Shown piece by piece: positions 45,952 to 58,441 of a stretch of DNA of 64,000 bases (within the stretch, counting starts at the first letter, position 1; the number at the start of each line of letters is the position of its first letter). The position numbers were made by a program, and so were the translations under genes. The notes beneath the pieces are model-generated. The model was not told the DNA's origin, did no database searches, and was given only the letters and a program-made list of their open reading frames with translations. The DNA lies in contig CM036152.1 in the NCBI GenBank assembly GCA_020631735.1, positions 149,369,307-149,433,306 of the forward strand, given 5' to 3'. This stretch comes from Saccharum officinarum (Eukaryota > Streptophyta > Magnoliopsida > Poales > Poaceae).

Positions 45952-46274
45952 ACTCCCTCAATATCTGATCTATATTTTTTTAGATAATGTCAATATCTCT
46001 ACCTAGGTTATTAAATCGTACAGCGGGACAAAGACACACTTATTCAACTTTTTCCTCCGATCGATCGACACTACCCCGGTTCCATTTTCAACCTTCGTTG
46101 TTGTTGATTAGTGCCATTTCGTCAACTACTTGTGGGTAGCCCACGATGCAAGTGCCTCGCCGAACCATTAGCTAGTCACTAATAAAGAACAGGCCTTTGG
46201 TTCAACACATTAGTCTCGTCTAGAGTTCGGTCTAGGACTAACGTGAACATTAGTCCCGGATCCATGTTTTATAT

Positions 46275-46425
46275 ATGGGCGTCGGAGGGCATTTAGTCCC
46301 GATTGTAATACCAACTCGGACAAAAGGATATACATTAGTACCGGCTGCCTCGACCTCGTGGCTCTTTAATGTAGACCCTTTAGTTCTGGTTGGTAACACC
46401 AACCTGGATTAAAGGGTCATCCACC
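46275..46425. mobile_element. CACTA-like subterminal repeat remnant
   Basis: It contains decayed copies of the tttagtcccggttggtaNNaccaac type of inverted module (at about 46289-46320 and 46379-46415), which mark many grass CACTA-derived non-autonomous repeats. The terminal CACTA ends were not located. Confidence 0.4.
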
Positions 46426-46583
46426 GAATAGTTCAAAAGGAAAGCATCTCATCCAAGATCACGTATGTTGTGTAGGTGTGGGTGAAAAGCTACGTGCGGA
46501 CGATGCATAAGATTTTTGGTTTGAGTCCCGTAAATCACAGGAGTGGGAGGCTTGTGCCATTGTACTGCAGCATTCGACAAAAA

Positions 46584-49480
46584 TGTCACACCCATTTTTA
46601 AGGACAAAAATAGGATGTATAAAAGACTCATGTGCGCCCCAGGAACCAGTCGCACACATAAGTTGACAAATTACAAAGTATCATCACAGTGCTTATTACA
46701 TAACGAATAAGTATTTAAGACATAGTCTTGAACGATAGATAATAATAACTAATAATAATTCTTCAGCGGAAACTCCACACAGGGACACGGTTGACTGGTT
46801 GACATCAAGACTAGTACTCATTCCGATAATCTTCCTCATTATCTTCATCTGTTATGGTGGAAATAGCAAGGGTGAGTCCATGTCGAACTCCACAAATATA
46901 ACACAGGGTTCATGAGGCTCAAAAAGGCTAGACACTGTTTAACTGCGTTTAGCTTTTTAATCATATCTTAGCAATTGAGTAGCATCAAGATAAACCACTT
47001 CCCATTAAAGAACCAATGATCAATTGTAATAAGGATAATGAATAGCATTAACATGAGCATAATAATAATCAACAATAATTAAGCATGATATAACAGTTAT
47101 GATCAACTATTCCATAAGAATCCCCAAGGCCGCTCGTATCCGTGAGCACGGCTAGTATACCAGTTTTTAACTCTGCGCAGAGGTGTACACTTTCACTGTA
47201 AGTCATGATTTCCAAATGAGTGGGGAGATCAAACCCAAACACCCGAGAACCATATAAAGCCACTCAAAAGTTCGTCTAACAAGTTAGGGCCATTAGATTT
47301 CACTCGGCAGGCAGATGTAGAACCCTCCTTCCCTGTGGCACAACAACCGCAGCCTATACACACTAGGCCAGGGGCTCGGACTACACCCAACATGGCAAGC
47401 CATTCTTACGCCATTTAAGGTAACCTCTAACAAGCTAGAAAAGGTCTCTTGAACAACTAAAGCCAGAGCCATATAGCCCTCACAGCTGTACTGTATATCC
47501 CGGTTATCACTTACAGATAAGTCCTTATGGAGAGAAACCAGAGCATCAAATTAATACACAAGCTCTAGCCCCCTTTTAACAATAATAAAATCATCTTAAT
47601 AGTTGATTGCTTAATCCATTAATCAAATTACAAGATCATTGTTCTTAGTTTAAGCACTAGCAATAGCTACCCATATGCATTCCCAAGGTTGACAAGGAAT
47701 CAAGATAACAATCACTAAGTTATAATCTCTAAGGTTGTCAAGGTAAGCACATGCATATGTATGACAATTCAATGTATAGGTAACAAGGATAGTCCTGTGT
47801 TATACTTGCCTTGATCAGAGCTTTCCAAGTGATACTGCTGACTTGGCTCAAAGTAATACTCCGAATCGTCCAGATACTGCTCACCTTCTATATTCGACCA
47901 TCAATCAACAACACACATGCATCCAATCAAACATACACGAAGCAAACAAAGAGATATAATTAGAACAGTACACCAACAGTAACAAAACAGTAATAAAAAC
48001 TTATAAAACTCTTCTACACGTTTCTACGATCACACAGACGCAAAGATCACCAAATTCGGAGTTAAAACGTGAAAGTTATGAATTTTCTAAGATTTCCTAT
48101 AGATAAATAAATACTTAATTATAACCTCGAAAAAATAAATTATCAAAACTAACTGTACAACTACACTAACATATAGAGTTCGCAAATACGAACCTAACGC
48201 AATTTGAACGGATCAAATCGGAGTTAAAACGAAGATTTTATGACCAAAACAATTCTAGTGGCAAAACTGTAAATACCTGAAAACGTATTTTTGAATAAAC
48301 CGGAAGAGAATACGCTTTCAAAACGCGAAAACGTATTTTCAGCAATACGCTATGGACGGCGGGTTTATTATCAAAAAGCTGAGGGTCTCTTTATGAATTT
48401 TACCCGCGAAGGGGTATCTTCTAATCTAAGCCATTAATTCAAAAACGGACGGCTCACAATCGTCTTCACCCCTATAGTGAGGATTCCGGCCCTCCTTCTT
48501 CGGTTCCGGCCGGTGGCCGCCATGGCCGGCAACCTTGGCACACCGGAAAACTTCGGATCCACCTCCTCCAACAGCGATTCGCCCCAAAACCGACACCAAT
48601 TGAAAGAGAAGGTCCATCCGAACTTATCTACGCGGTTTAAGCAAGCTACGATGAATCGAGGACGGGATGCGGCTTGGAAAGGGCGGCGGCGCCATTACCG
48701 GCCGACGGTGAGCTTCAAAAGCTCGCTTCTAAGCACCTCCAACAAAAGAAGAGCACGGGGAGGAAGAGAAGAAGATGGCGAACTCACCAACGTGAAGAAA
48801 AGGAGCTCCAAATCACCCGAAGGCACCCCACCCCGACGACCGACGTCCTCAACCGAACTCAAGCCCTAGAACTCAACTCCTTGCGGTGGAACTCACGATT
48901 TTAGATGAAAAACGGAAAATAGAGGGTCAAGGCGTCCTATTTATAGCCTCAAATCGTTGATTTCGGTTAACATATCTGGAATACATGATTCGGTTGCGGT
49001 TCGGTTGGAGAAGTGACCGGCTCGGTTACGAGGAAAACGACGATAGGCGACCGACAAGTGGGACCCGACCATCAGCGACCGAAAGAGAAAAGAAGAGCGC
49101 GGCTATTCCGTTGGCTTGGCCGCCCCACTGGTCAGTGGTAGGAGGGAGGGAGAGGCGCGCGTCTGCCGCGGCTCGGGCTGGCTCAGGCCGCTCGTCTGCT
49201 GGGCCGAGATGCTGAGTTGGGCTCCGGCGGTGCTGGCCGTCGGGCCTGGCTTCCAGGTAAGTATTCTCTTTTTTTTTTCCTTTTTCTTTATTTACTTGTT
49301 TACAAACTTTTCCAAATAAAATTTCCAAAGCAAATCAAAATAACATAAATCTACTACACAACAGAAAATATATGCAGCAGCATGAATGCAACACCAAATT
49401 AGTTTTTAAAACTTTAATTTCCCATTAATTGTTATCTAAATTATTCAAAATTCATATTCTCTAAAATTTTGGGTGTTACA
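46584..49480 (-). repeat. Chromovirus 3' LTR
   Basis: It is 2897 bp, pairing with 55540-58436. It has AT-rich ends and a GC-rich middle (about 48420-49260) with plus-strand frames that have no domain. The same frames appear in the other LTR, confirming they are part of the repeat rather than genes. Confidence 0.95.
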
Positions 49481-49494
49481 AATTCTACCCCCTT
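49481..49494 (-). other. Chromovirus polypurine tract
   Basis: On the minus strand, aagggggtagaatt abuts the 3' LTR. The same cccccttaaaagaatc context on the plus strand recurs beside the LTRs of the gypsy-like element (about 12201) and, with one extra base, the decayed chromovirus (about 61157). Confidence 0.82.
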
Positions 49495-49524
49495 AAAAGA
49501 ATCTCGTCCTCGAGATTGAACTGC

Positions 49525-52500
49525 TTACTCAAACAACTGCGGATATGATTTTCTCAATTCATCCTCTCTTTCCCAAGTTGCCTCTGCCTCTGAATATCGA
49601 TTCCACTGCACTTTGCACATCTTAATAACCCGACTTCGAGTAACTCTCTCAGCAGTTTCTAAAATCTTGATCGGAAACTCTTCATATGTAAGATCTTCCT
49701 TAACAGTCAACTCTTCTAAAGGTATCTGCTCCTCAGGCACACGCAAACACTTCTTAAGTTGTGAAACATGGAACACATCATGTACTCCAGATAAATTCTC
49801 AGGCAACTCTAATTGATAAGCAACTTCCCCACGTCTAGTAATAACTTTAAATGGTCCAACATACCTTGGTGCTAGTTTACCTTTCATGTTAAACCTCTTC
49901 ACACTTTTCATAGGTGACACCTTCAAATAAACATAATCACCTACCTCAAAAACTAAATCTCTTCTTCTATTGTCAGCATAACTCTTCTGACGAGACTGTG
50001 CTACTCTCAAATTCTCACGAATCACTCGCACTTGATCTTCTGCGTTTCTAAGAACATCTGTACCAAACACCTGAGATTCACCCGTCTGATCCCAAAACAA
50101 TGGAGTTCTACACTTGCGTCCATACAAAGCTTCGAACGGTGCCATCTTAAGACTCTGTTGATAACTGTTATTGTAAGAGAATTCTGCATAAGGCAAACTC
50201 TTATCCCAACTAGTTCCATATTGCAATGCACAAGCTCTCAACATATCCTCTAATACCTGGTTGGTCCTTTCAGTCTGTCCATCTGTCTGTGGATGGTATG
50301 CTGTACTAAAATTCAATTTTGTTCCCAATGATTCATGCACAGCTTTCCAAAAATGCGACGTAAACTGCGATCCTCGATCAGATACAATCTTCTTTGGTAC
50401 TCCATGCAAACAGACTATTCTCTCCATATACAACTCTGCCAATTTTGGTCCATGGTAAGTAGTCTTAACTGGTATAAAATGAGCAACTTTAGTTAATCGA
50501 TCTACTATCACCCAAATAGAGTCATAACCTTTCTGAGTACGAGGTAACCCTACTATAAAATCCATACCAACTTCCTCCCACTTCCATTCAGGAATCTTCA
50601 TTGGTTGTAACAATCCAGCAGGTCTCTGATGCTCTGCTTTCACTCTCTGACAAGTGTCACACAATGCCACATACTCAGCCACATCTCGCTTTAATCCAAC
50701 CCACCAATATTTCTGTTTCAGATCCAAATACATCTTAGTACTACCAGGATGAATAGAATAAGCTGACTCATGAGCTTCGCGAAGAATTGCTTGTCTAACA
50801 GTTTGATCCTCAGGTACACACAGCCTCTTTCCGAACCACAAAATTCCATTATCATCCATTCGAAAGCCTGGTGACTTACCAATCACTATATCTTCCGCTA
50901 TCTTCTTTAGTTTCTCATCCTTCAACTGGCCCTTGTAAATTTCTTGCTCTAAGGTAGGCTCTATCACTAATTCCATTGTATTAGTAACAATTCCCAAATT
51001 CAAATATTCAAATTCAGCACATAACTCACTAGTCATAGTCAATGTCTGTATCTCATTAACATAGCTTTTCCTACTAAGAGCATCAGCTACTACATTAGCC
51101 TTACCAGGATGATAGTGTATCTCAATATCATAATCCTTAATCAACTCTAACCATCTGCGTTGCCTCAAATTCAGATCTGACTGAGTGAAAATATACTTCA
51201 AACTCTTATGATCAGTGTATATATCACTCTTATGTCCAATCAAATAATGTCTCCAAATCTTTAAAGCATGAACTACAGCTGCTAATTCCAAATCATGTGT
51301 AGGATAATTCAACTCATGCTTTCTCAACTGCCTAGATGCATAAGCCACAACTCTGCCTTCTTGCATAAGAACACATCCCAAACCTTGACGAGAAGCATCA
51401 CAATAAATAGAAAACTTCTTACTCAAATCTGGCAAAACCAAAACAGGCGCTGTAGTCAACCTCTTCTTCAATTCCTCAAAACTAGCTTGACATTTATCTG
51501 ACCACACAAACTTGGCATTCTTCTCTAACAGAGATGTCATAGGTTTAGCAAGTTTAGAAAACCCTTCAATGAACCGTCTGTAATATCCAGCTAATCCCAA
51601 GAAACTACGAATCTCGCTAACATCAATAGGTGGTTTCCAATTTAATACATCCTTTACTTTACCTGGATCCACTGATATCCCTCCATTAGAAACAATATGA
51701 CCAAGGAAAGAAACTTCCTTCAACCAAAACTCACATTTACTTCGCTTCGCATACAATTTATGCTCTCTAAGTTTCTGCAATACCAACCTCAAATGTTCAG
51801 CATGCTCTACCTCTGTCTTGGAAAATACCAATATATCATCAATAAACACTACCACAAACTTATCCAAATATTCCATGAACACCTTATTCATCATGTACAT
51901 AAAGTATGCAGGTGCATTGGTCAATTCAAATGACATTACAGTATACTCATACAATCCATACCTTGTAGTAAAAGCTGTCTTTGGAATATCAGAAACACGA
52001 ATCTTCAACTGATGATATCCAGAACGTAAATCAATCTTAGAGAACACACAAGCACCTCTCAACTGATCAAACAAGTCATCAATCCTGGGCAAAGGATACT
52101 TATTCTTGATAGTTACCTCATTTAGTGACCGGTAATCAACACACATCCTCTGACCACCATCTTTCTTATCAACAAAAATAACTGGTGCTCCCCAAGGTGA
52201 TGAACTAGGTCTAATAAAACCTTTTTCTTGTAATTCTTTAATTTGTTTCTTAAGTTCTTCTAATTCATCTACTCCCATCCTATATGGTCGTTTGGCTATA
52301 GGTGCAGTTCCAGGTAATAATTCAATAAGAAATTCAATGTCTCGGTCAGGTGGCATACCTGGCAATTCATCAGGGAAGACATCCGGAAATTCCTCAATCA
52401 CTGAATTCTCCTTAATAGTATTTTCAAGCTGATTCATCACAGCGGTTGGTTGCTTCTGCACTGCTACATTCACATTGATTTTATCTCCATTAGGTGCATT

Positions 52501-53013
52501 CACAACTACCACTTTTTGCTGACACCGAATCTCTGCCTGATTTTGCTTCATCCAGTCCATACCCAATATCACATCAATACCAGATGTCCTCAACACTATA
52601 GGAGTTATCTTAAACTCTACCCCCCTTAATACCATACTAATTGGAAGACAACGATTACTGGTTTGCATGGTACCTCCAGGTGAATTTACTAAGAGAGATT
52701 CTTTCATAGCTAGCATGGGTATACTATGCATTTTAACAAAAATGTTGGATATGAATGTATGAGATGCTCCAGAGTCAAAAAGAACAGTTGCAGGAATGGA
52801 ATGTACATTGAACGTACCAATCATAACTTCTGGTGCATCATGAACTGTATCAGAAGACACGTGATTCACCCTTCCAGTACCAGATTGCTTCTGGTTGCTA
52901 TTCTGGCTCTGAGGAGTCTGCTGCTTCTGCTTCTCAGGACAATGGTAAGATATATGCCCCTCTTTACCACAGGCAAAGCATCTAGTAGGCGTGCTGGGAG
53001 CACTATTCTTCAT
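49525..53013 (-). CDS. Chromovirus pol polyprotein with chromodomain
   Basis: This 1162-aa frame begins at the ATG that overlaps the gag stop (ATGA). In order it has a CCHC knuckle [14 protein letters not shown] at 13-26, the aspartic protease DSGA at 80-83, and RT from about 230 to 420 with FIDD near 390. RNase H begins near 539 (CDAS), the integrase zinc-binding region near 754, and the core acidic residues lie in MDFIVG (about 816), VSDRGSQF and QTERTN (about 910). A C-terminal chromodomain (about 1108-1162, ending [18 protein letters not shown]) targets integration to chromatin in this lineage. The conserved RT block normally FGLTNAPA reads FELTNAPA near 360; the copy at 62382-63941 has G. 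No internal stop is present. Confidence 0.94.
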   Translation of the reverse strand: MKNSAPSTPTRCFACGKEGHISYHCPEKQKQQTPQSQNSNQKQSGTGRVNHVSSDTVHDAPEVMIGTFNVHSIPATVLFDSGASHTFISNIFVKMHSIPMLAMKESLLVNSPGGTMQTSNRCLPISMVLRGVEFKITPIVLRTSGIDVILGMDWMKQNQAEIRCQQKVVVVNAPNGDKINVNVAVQKQPTAVMNQLENTIKENSVIEEFPDVFPDELPGMPPDRDIEFLIELLPGTAPIAKRPYRMGVDELEELKKQIKELQEKGFIRPSSSPWGAPVIFVDKKDGGQRMCVDYRSLNEVTIKNKYPLPRIDDLFDQLRGACVFSKIDLRSGYHQLKIRVSDIPKTAFTTRYGLYEYTVMSFELTNAPAYFMYMMNKVFMEYLDKFVVVFIDDILVFSKTEVEHAEHLRLVLQKLREHKLYAKRSKCEFWLKEVSFLGHIVSNGGISVDPGKVKDVLNWKPPIDVSEIRSFLGLAGYYRRFIEGFSKLAKPMTSLLEKNAKFVWSDKCQASFEELKKRLTTAPVLVLPDLSKKFSIYCDASRQGLGCVLMQEGRVVAYASRQLRKHELNYPTHDLELAAVVHALKIWRHYLIGHKSDIYTDHKSLKYIFTQSDLNLRQRRWLELIKDYDIEIHYHPGKANVVADALSRKSYVNEIQTLTMTSELCAEFEYLNLGIVTNTMELVIEPTLEQEIYKGQLKDEKLKKIAEDIVIGKSPGFRMDDNGILWFGKRLCVPEDQTVRQAILREAHESAYSIHPGSTKMYLDLKQKYWWVGLKRDVAEYVALCDTCQRVKAEHQRPAGLLQPMKIPEWKWEEVGMDFIVGLPRTQKGYDSIWVIVDRLTKVAHFIPVKTTYHGPKLAELYMERIVCLHGVPKKIVSDRGSQFTSHFWKAVHESLGTKLNFSTAYHPQTDGQTERTNQVLEDMLRACALQYGTSWDKSLPYAEFSYNNSYQQSLKMAPFEALYGRKCRTPLFWDQTGESQVFGTDVLRNAEDQVRVIRENLRVAQSRQKSYADNRRRDLVFEVGDYVYLKVSPMKSVKRFNMKGKLAPRYVGPFKVITRRGEVAYQLELPENLSGVHDVFHVSQLKKCLRVPEEQIPLEELTVKEDLTYEEFPIKILETAERVTRSRVIKMCKVQWNRYSEAEATWEREDELRKSYPQLFE

Positions 53014-53939
53014 GGGGTAACATTGGAATTTCCAGTGCGAGGAGTCTGTTGCCCAGTCTGCTGATACTGTTGACGCTGTGGATATGATGAACGCTGTTGT
53101 GACTGATTACCTTGCCAATTCTGGGACCATCTCTGATTCGGATTGCGATTCCATTGACTAACCGGTCCTTGAAACTTCTGATGGAAACCATGCTGAGAAT
53201 TAGTGCGCTGACGGTTGTTACTTCCTGAGCTTTGTACCTTCATCTTCCGCTTCCTGTCCATCTCTCTGCGCTCATTGTCAAGCACAATAGCTTTATTTAC
53301 CAGCTCTTGAAAACTAGCATAGTTGTTCCCCTTCAACTGTAAGCGAAGATCATAATAAATTCCCTTCAAGAAGAGACGTTGTCTGTCCGCATCTTCTCTC
53401 ACTTCATTAGGAGCATAGCGAGCCAACTGGGTAAATCTGTCATGATATTCACTAACACTCATCTGTCCCATCCTAAGGTTTCTGAATTCTTCCTGCTTCA
53501 GCTCAATTATACCTTCAGGAATATGACGAGCTCGAAAATCTCTAACAAACTCATTCCAAGTGATAGGTGGAGCATTGTCAGGGCGTGCAGCTTGATACGA
53601 CTCCCACCAAGTCTGAGCTGTCCCCTGTAACTGACCAGATGCGTATAACACCTTCTCCATATCATTGCATTGGGCTATATTCAGCTGTTTCTCCACTGCC
53701 CTCACCCAATCATCTGCCTCTAAAGGATCAGCAGCATGAGAAAACACTGGAGGGCGTCCCTTTAAAAATTCTCCACGCTTATCCCTCACTTGCACAGGCG
53801 GTGGTCCTCCTGCAGCGGGATTGTTCTGCATGTGCTGCATAAACATCTGCATCATCTGATTCTGAGTTTGCATAAGTTCCTCCATAGTAATGGGTATGTT
53901 AGCACCTCCACGACCTCTGCCACGACCTCTGCCTGACAT
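53010..53939 (-). CDS. Chromovirus gag
   Basis: It is 309 aa from the ATG of [12 protein letters not shown] at 53939; the frame is open further upstream to 54026, but the chosen Met starts the Arg/Gly-rich head typical of the family. Residues of about 85-200 form the retrotransposon gag capsid domain ([34 protein letters not shown]), followed by a Lys/Arg-rich then Gln/Asn-rich tail. The zinc knuckle expected at the C terminus is not in this frame but at the start of pol. The frame ends with TGA at 53012-53010, which overlaps the pol ATG by 4 nt. This could be a natural reinitiation or frameshift site, or a recent single-base deletion. Confidence 0.92.
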   Translation of the reverse strand: MSGRGRGRGRGGANIPITMEELMQTQNQMMQMFMQHMQNNPAAGGPPPVQVRDKRGEFLKGRPPVFSHAADPLEADDWVRAVEKQLNIAQCNDMEKVLYASGQLQGTAQTWWESYQAARPDNAPPITWNEFVRDFRARHIPEGIIELKQEEFRNLRMGQMSVSEYHDRFTQLARYAPNEVREDADRQRLFLKGIYYDLRLQLKGNNYASFQELVNKAIVLDNERREMDRKRKMKVQSSGSNNRQRTNSQHGFHQKFQGPVSQWNRNPNQRWSQNWQGNQSQQRSSYPQRQQYQQTGQQTPRTGNSNVTP

Positions 53940-54026
53940 CTGTTTCCAAAAACACAGAACTTGAAATTCAGTACGATCCGAGATGATGTATTCAATAGAT
54001 AAGCAAAATCTGATTTTTCTGGACAA

Positions 54027-54644
54027 TCTCCAATTTCAGCAACTCAGTAAAACTGTCATATCTCGAGCTACAGACGTCCAATTCAGATGATCTTTACATG
54101 ATTGGAAAGCTTTCAAAATTATCTACAACTTTTATTCACAACACTTTTTCTGATTCTGTCAATAAATTGGCCAAAAACTGAACTTAACCGAAACTGTTTC
54201 AGAATTCCAGACTGTGCAGTAACTCCAACTTGGAACAGGTATATCTCTTAGCTCATAATAGATATTAAAGTGATTCTTATGGGGTTGGAAAGATATAGAA
54301 GTCTAATTATTCCCAATAAAATTTCTTGAATTTCCCATGAACGGATTTTAAGTTATTTCTAAAACATCCCAGACTGATCCAAAAATCAGCAAAGGACAGA
54401 ACTAAATTAACCTCATATTCAACTAATATATCTTGATCAAACTTAATATTCTTAACCATGGAACTTGTAGGCATGTCTACAAAACTCCAGCACACATTAC
54501 AAAGATCCAAATCACACATTATCATAATAACAATCCATCAATCACACAATTGTTCACACCACAAACTGACTCTTAAAACAATCCAAACTTAAAATTAACT
54601 CACAACTACTATCGTTCCTATTACATAGGGATTTTTCCTATTGC
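54027..54644 (-). other. Untranslated leader between upstream ORF and gag
   Basis: AT-rich non-coding DNA with loosely repeated phrases (cagaattccagactg, aaaactg, tatctc) that also occur in the leader of the gypsy-like element near 15080-15800. No frame of note. Confidence 0.55.
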
Positions 54645-55349
54645 CTAATTAAGCTTCTCATAAATCTTGGGACGACCTAACTCCGCCCTTAATTGGTCAA
54701 TCTCCTTATAAGCTTGCTCCTTAAGTTCTTTTTCCTTCAGCAACTCATCCTTCAAATCCACCTCATGGAGAGTCAATTCTCGAGCTAATCCCACCGTAGC
54801 TTGTAAAGTCAAGGAGGAATCATCTGCAGGCGGCACGGTCCAAATACCCTTGTCATGTATGAAACAAGGAAAATGCCGGAGTGCACCCTTTAACGTCTTG
54901 TCTGAACGTAGACCATGATAGTAAACAAATGCATTGAAAGCGACATCCTCCATGCTTATCTCCACAGTTGCCCGGCTCACTCTGGTAATGAACTTTGACT
55001 CCACCTTAGGCTCCTTAGTGGAAGGATCCCTTTTCTTAACCCATAACTCCGTTTCCCAATAGGAATCCATCCATGGATGACTATACTCTGCACTACGATA
55101 CTCCAACGTAGCTTCCCAGTCGTAGTAGTAGTTGTACAATGTTCTTGTCAACATGTCATGGAAGAAAGCATCAGCTTTAGGAACCAGGCTATGAAACTTC
55201 GTAGTCCATCCCATAACTACATCCTCCATTGGTGTATCACCAACTCTTGATTCAGCATCAGATAGCTCTTGCTCACCATCTTCATACAGCTCCTGAGGTT
55301 TGAAACGGGCAACGTACTGTGCAGCTGACAAACGGGGATGAGGAGGCAT
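54645..55349 (-). CDS. Extra ORF upstream of chromovirus gag, function unknown
   Basis: This 234-aa frame lies between the primer site and gag, in sense orientation, 176 nt after the primer site. The N-terminal third is acidic, the middle is rich in aromatic residues (NYYYDWEATLEY, HPWMDSYWETELW), and the last 45 residues are Leu/Glu/Lys rich and probably helical or coiled (ELTLHEVDLKDELLKEKELK). No zinc finger, protease or polymerase motif is present and I do not recognise the family. Upstream ORFs of this kind have, to my recollection, been called orf0 or ORF1 in some rice and legume gypsy elements. An intact frame in a young element suggests it is maintained, though the element is too young to prove selection. 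Confidence 0.72.
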   Translation of the reverse strand: MPPHPRLSAAQYVARFKPQELYEDGEQELSDAESRVGDTPMEDVVMGWTTKFHSLVPKADAFFHDMLTRTLYNYYYDWEATLEYRSAEYSHPWMDSYWETELWVKKRDPSTKEPKVESKFITRVSRATVEISMEDVAFNAFVYYHGLRSDKTLKGALRHFPCFIHDKGIWTVPPADDSSLTLQATVGLARELTLHEVDLKDELLKEKELKEQAYKEIDQLRAELGRPKIYEKLN

Positions 55350-55524
55350 CTATAAAATTTAGACATAGATTAGATAGAATCAATGTATTTTCGCAATAGA
55401 ATAAAGTAGAGGAAGCATAAAACTTTAGTAATTAACAAGGTGAAAAGAGGAAGCATGAATTTAAGTAAAATATGAAGGCTATTAACGACCATTCTAACTA
55501 GGCTTGCGTCCTACAGTCAACACG

Positions 55525-55536
55525 GCTCTGATACCA
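55525..55536 (-). other. Chromovirus primer binding site
   Basis: On the minus strand it reads TGGTATCAGAGC, 3 nt inside the 5' LTR boundary. It is the initiator tRNA-Met complement and fixes the orientation. Confidence 0.93.
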
Positions 55537-55539
55537 ATC

Positions 55540-58436
55540 TGTCACACCCATTTTTAAGGACAAAAATAGGATGTATAAAAGACTCATGTGCGCCCCAGGA
55601 ACCAGTCGCACACATAAGTTGACAAATTACAAAGTATCATCACAGTGCTTATTACATAACGAATAAGTATTTAAGACATAGTCTTGAACGATAGATAATA
55701 ATAACTAATAATAATTCTTCAGCGGAAACTCCACACAGGGACACGGTTGACTGGTTGACATCAAGACTAGTACTCATTCCGATAATCTTCCTCATTATCT
55801 TCATCTGTTATGGTGGAAATAGCAAGGGTGAGTCCATGTCGAACTCCACAAATATAACACAGGGTTCATGAGGCTCAAAAAGGCTAGACACTGTTTAACT
55901 GCGTTTAGCTTTTTAATCATATATTAGCAATTGAGTAGCATCAAGATAAACCACTTCCCATTAAAGAACCAATGATCAATTGTAATAAGGATAATGAATA
56001 GCATTAACATGAGCATAATAATAATCAACAATAATTAAGCATGATATAACAGTTATGATCAACTATTCCATAAGAATCCCCAAGGCCGCTCGTATCCGTG
56101 AGCACGGCTAGTATACCAGTTTTTAACTCTGCGCAGAGGTGTACACTTTCACTGTAAGTCATGATTTCCAAATGAGTGGGGAGATCAAACCCAAACACCC
56201 GAGAACCATATAAAGCCACTCAAAAGTTCGTCTAACAAGTTAGGGCCATTAGATTTCACTCGGCAGGCAGATGTAGAACCCCCCTTCCCTGTGGCACAAC
56301 AACCGCAGCCTATACACACTAGGCCAGGGGCTCGGACTACACCCAACATGGCAAGCCATTCTTACGCCATTTAAGGTAACCTCTAACAAGCTAGAAAAGG
56401 TCTCTTGAACAACTAAAGCCAGAGCCATATAGCCCTCACAGCTGTACTGTATATCCCGGTTATCACTTACAGATAAGTCCTTATGGAGAGAAACCAGAGC
56501 ATCAAAATAATACACAAGCTCTAGCCCCCTTTTAACAATAATAAAATCATCTTAATAGTTGATTGCTTAATCCATTAATCAAATTACAAGATCATTGTTC
56601 TTAGTTTAAGCACTAGCAATAGCTACCCATATGCATTCCCAAGGTTGACAAGGAATCAAGATAACAATCACTAAGTTATAATCTCTAAGGTTGTCAAGGT
56701 AAGCACATGCATATGTATGACAATTCAATGTATAGGTAACAAGGATAGTCCTGTGTTATACTTGCCTTGATCAGAGCTTTCCAAGTGATACTGCTGACTT
56801 GGCTCAAAGTAATACTCCGAATCGTCCAGATACTGCTCACCTTCTATATTCGACCATCAATCAACAACACACATGCATCCAATCAAACATACACGAAGCA
56901 AACAAAGAGATATAATTAGAACAGTACACCAACAGTAACAAAACAGTAATAAAAACTTATAAAACTCTTCTACACGTTTCTACGATCACACAGACGCAAA
57001 GATCACCAAATTCGGAGTTAAAACGTGAAAGTTATGAATTTTCTAAGATTTCCTATAGATAAATAAATACTTAATTATAACCTCGAAAAAATAAATTATC
57101 AAAACTAACTGTACAACTACACTAACATGTAGAGTTCGCAAATACGAACCTAACGCAATTTGAACGGATCAAATCGGAGTTAAAACGAAGATTTTATGAC
57201 CAAAACAATTCTAGTGGCAAAACTGTAAATACCTGAAAACGTATTTTTGAATAAACCGGAAGAGAATACGCTTTCAAAACGCGAAAACGTATTTTCAGCA
57301 ATACGCTATGGACGGCGGGTTTATTATCAAAAAGCTGAGGGTCTCTTTATGAATTTTACCCGCGAAGGGGTATCTTCTAATCTAAGCCATTAATTCAAAA
57401 ACGGACGGCTCACAATCGTCTTCACCCCTATAGTGAGGATTCCGGCCCTCCTTCTTCGGTTCCGGCCGGTGGCCGCCATGGCCGGCAACCTTGGCACACC
57501 GGAAAACTTCGGATCCACCTCCTCCAACAGCGATTCGCCCCAAAACCGACACCAATTGAAAGAGAAGGTCCATCCGAACTTATCTACGCGGTTTAAGCAA
57601 GCTACGATGAATCGAGGACGGGATGCGGCTTGGAAAGGGCGGCGGCGCCATTACCGGCCGACGGTGAGCTTCAAAAGCTCGCTTCTAAGCACCTCCAACC
57701 AAAAGAAGAGCACGGGGAGGAAGAGAAGAAGATGGCGAACTCACCAACGTGAAGAAAAAGAGCTCCAAATCACCCGAAGGCACCCCACCCCGACGACCGA
57801 CGTCCTCAACCGAACTCAAGCCCTAGAACTCAACTCCTTGCGGTGGAACTCACGATTTTAGATGAAAAACGGAAAATAGAGGGTCAAGGCGTCCTATTTA
57901 TAGCCTCAAATCGTTGATTTCGGTTAACATATCTGGAATACATGATTCGGTTGCGGTTCGGTTGGAGAAGTGACCGGCTCGGTTACGAGGAAAACGACGA
58001 TAGGCGACCGACAAGTGGGACCCGACCATCAGCGACCGAAAGAGAAAAGAAGAGCGCGGCTATTCCGTTGGCTTGGCCGGCCCCACTGGTCAGTGGTAGG
58101 AGGGAGGGAGAGGCGCGCGTCTGCCGCGGCTCGGGCTGGCTCAGGCCGCTCGTCTGCTGGGCCGAGATGCTGAGTTGGGCTCCGGCGGTGCTGGCCGTCG
58201 GGCCTGGCTTCCAGGTAAGTATTCTCTTTTTTTTCCTTTTTCTTTATTTACTTGTTTACAAACTTTTCCAAATAAAATTTCCAAAGCAAATCAAAATAAC
58301 ATAAATCTACTACACAACAGAAAATATATGCAGCAGCATGAATGCAACACCAAATTAGTTTTTAAAACTTTAATTTCCCATTAATTGTTATCTAAATTAT
58401 TCAAAATTCATATTCTCTAAAATTTTGGGTGTTACA
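55540..58436 (-). repeat. Chromovirus 5' LTR
   Basis: It is the partner of 46584-49480 with identical length. The differences I saw are single substitutions (for example at about 55923, 56283, 56507 and 57128), two 1-nt insertions (about 57700, 58080) and a 2-nt shorter T-run (about 58230). Confidence 0.95.
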
Positions 58437-58441
58437 AAAAA

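Larger units (their letters stand above)
46584..58436 (-). mobile_element. Complete chromovirus (Tekay/Del-type Ty3/gypsy)
   Basis: It is an 11,853-bp element with two 2897-bp LTRs (TGTCACA...GTTACA), a 5-bp target duplication aaaaa (46579-46583 and 58437-58441), a tRNA-Met primer site at the right LTR and a polypurine tract at the left LTR. It therefore reads on the minus strand. In order of transcription it carries an extra ORF, gag, and pol with protease, RT, RNase H, integrase and chromodomain. By eye the LTRs differ by about six substitutions and three small indels, so insertion was recent. It appears nearly competent; the points of doubt are the gag/pol junction and one change in a conserved RT motif. 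Confidence 0.95.

Noticed and set aside
48477..48869. 130-codon plus-strand frame, repeated with a shift at 57433-57861
   Set aside because: It is part of the chromovirus LTR, antisense to the element, and one 1-nt indel between the copies changes the C terminus. There is no recognised domain.
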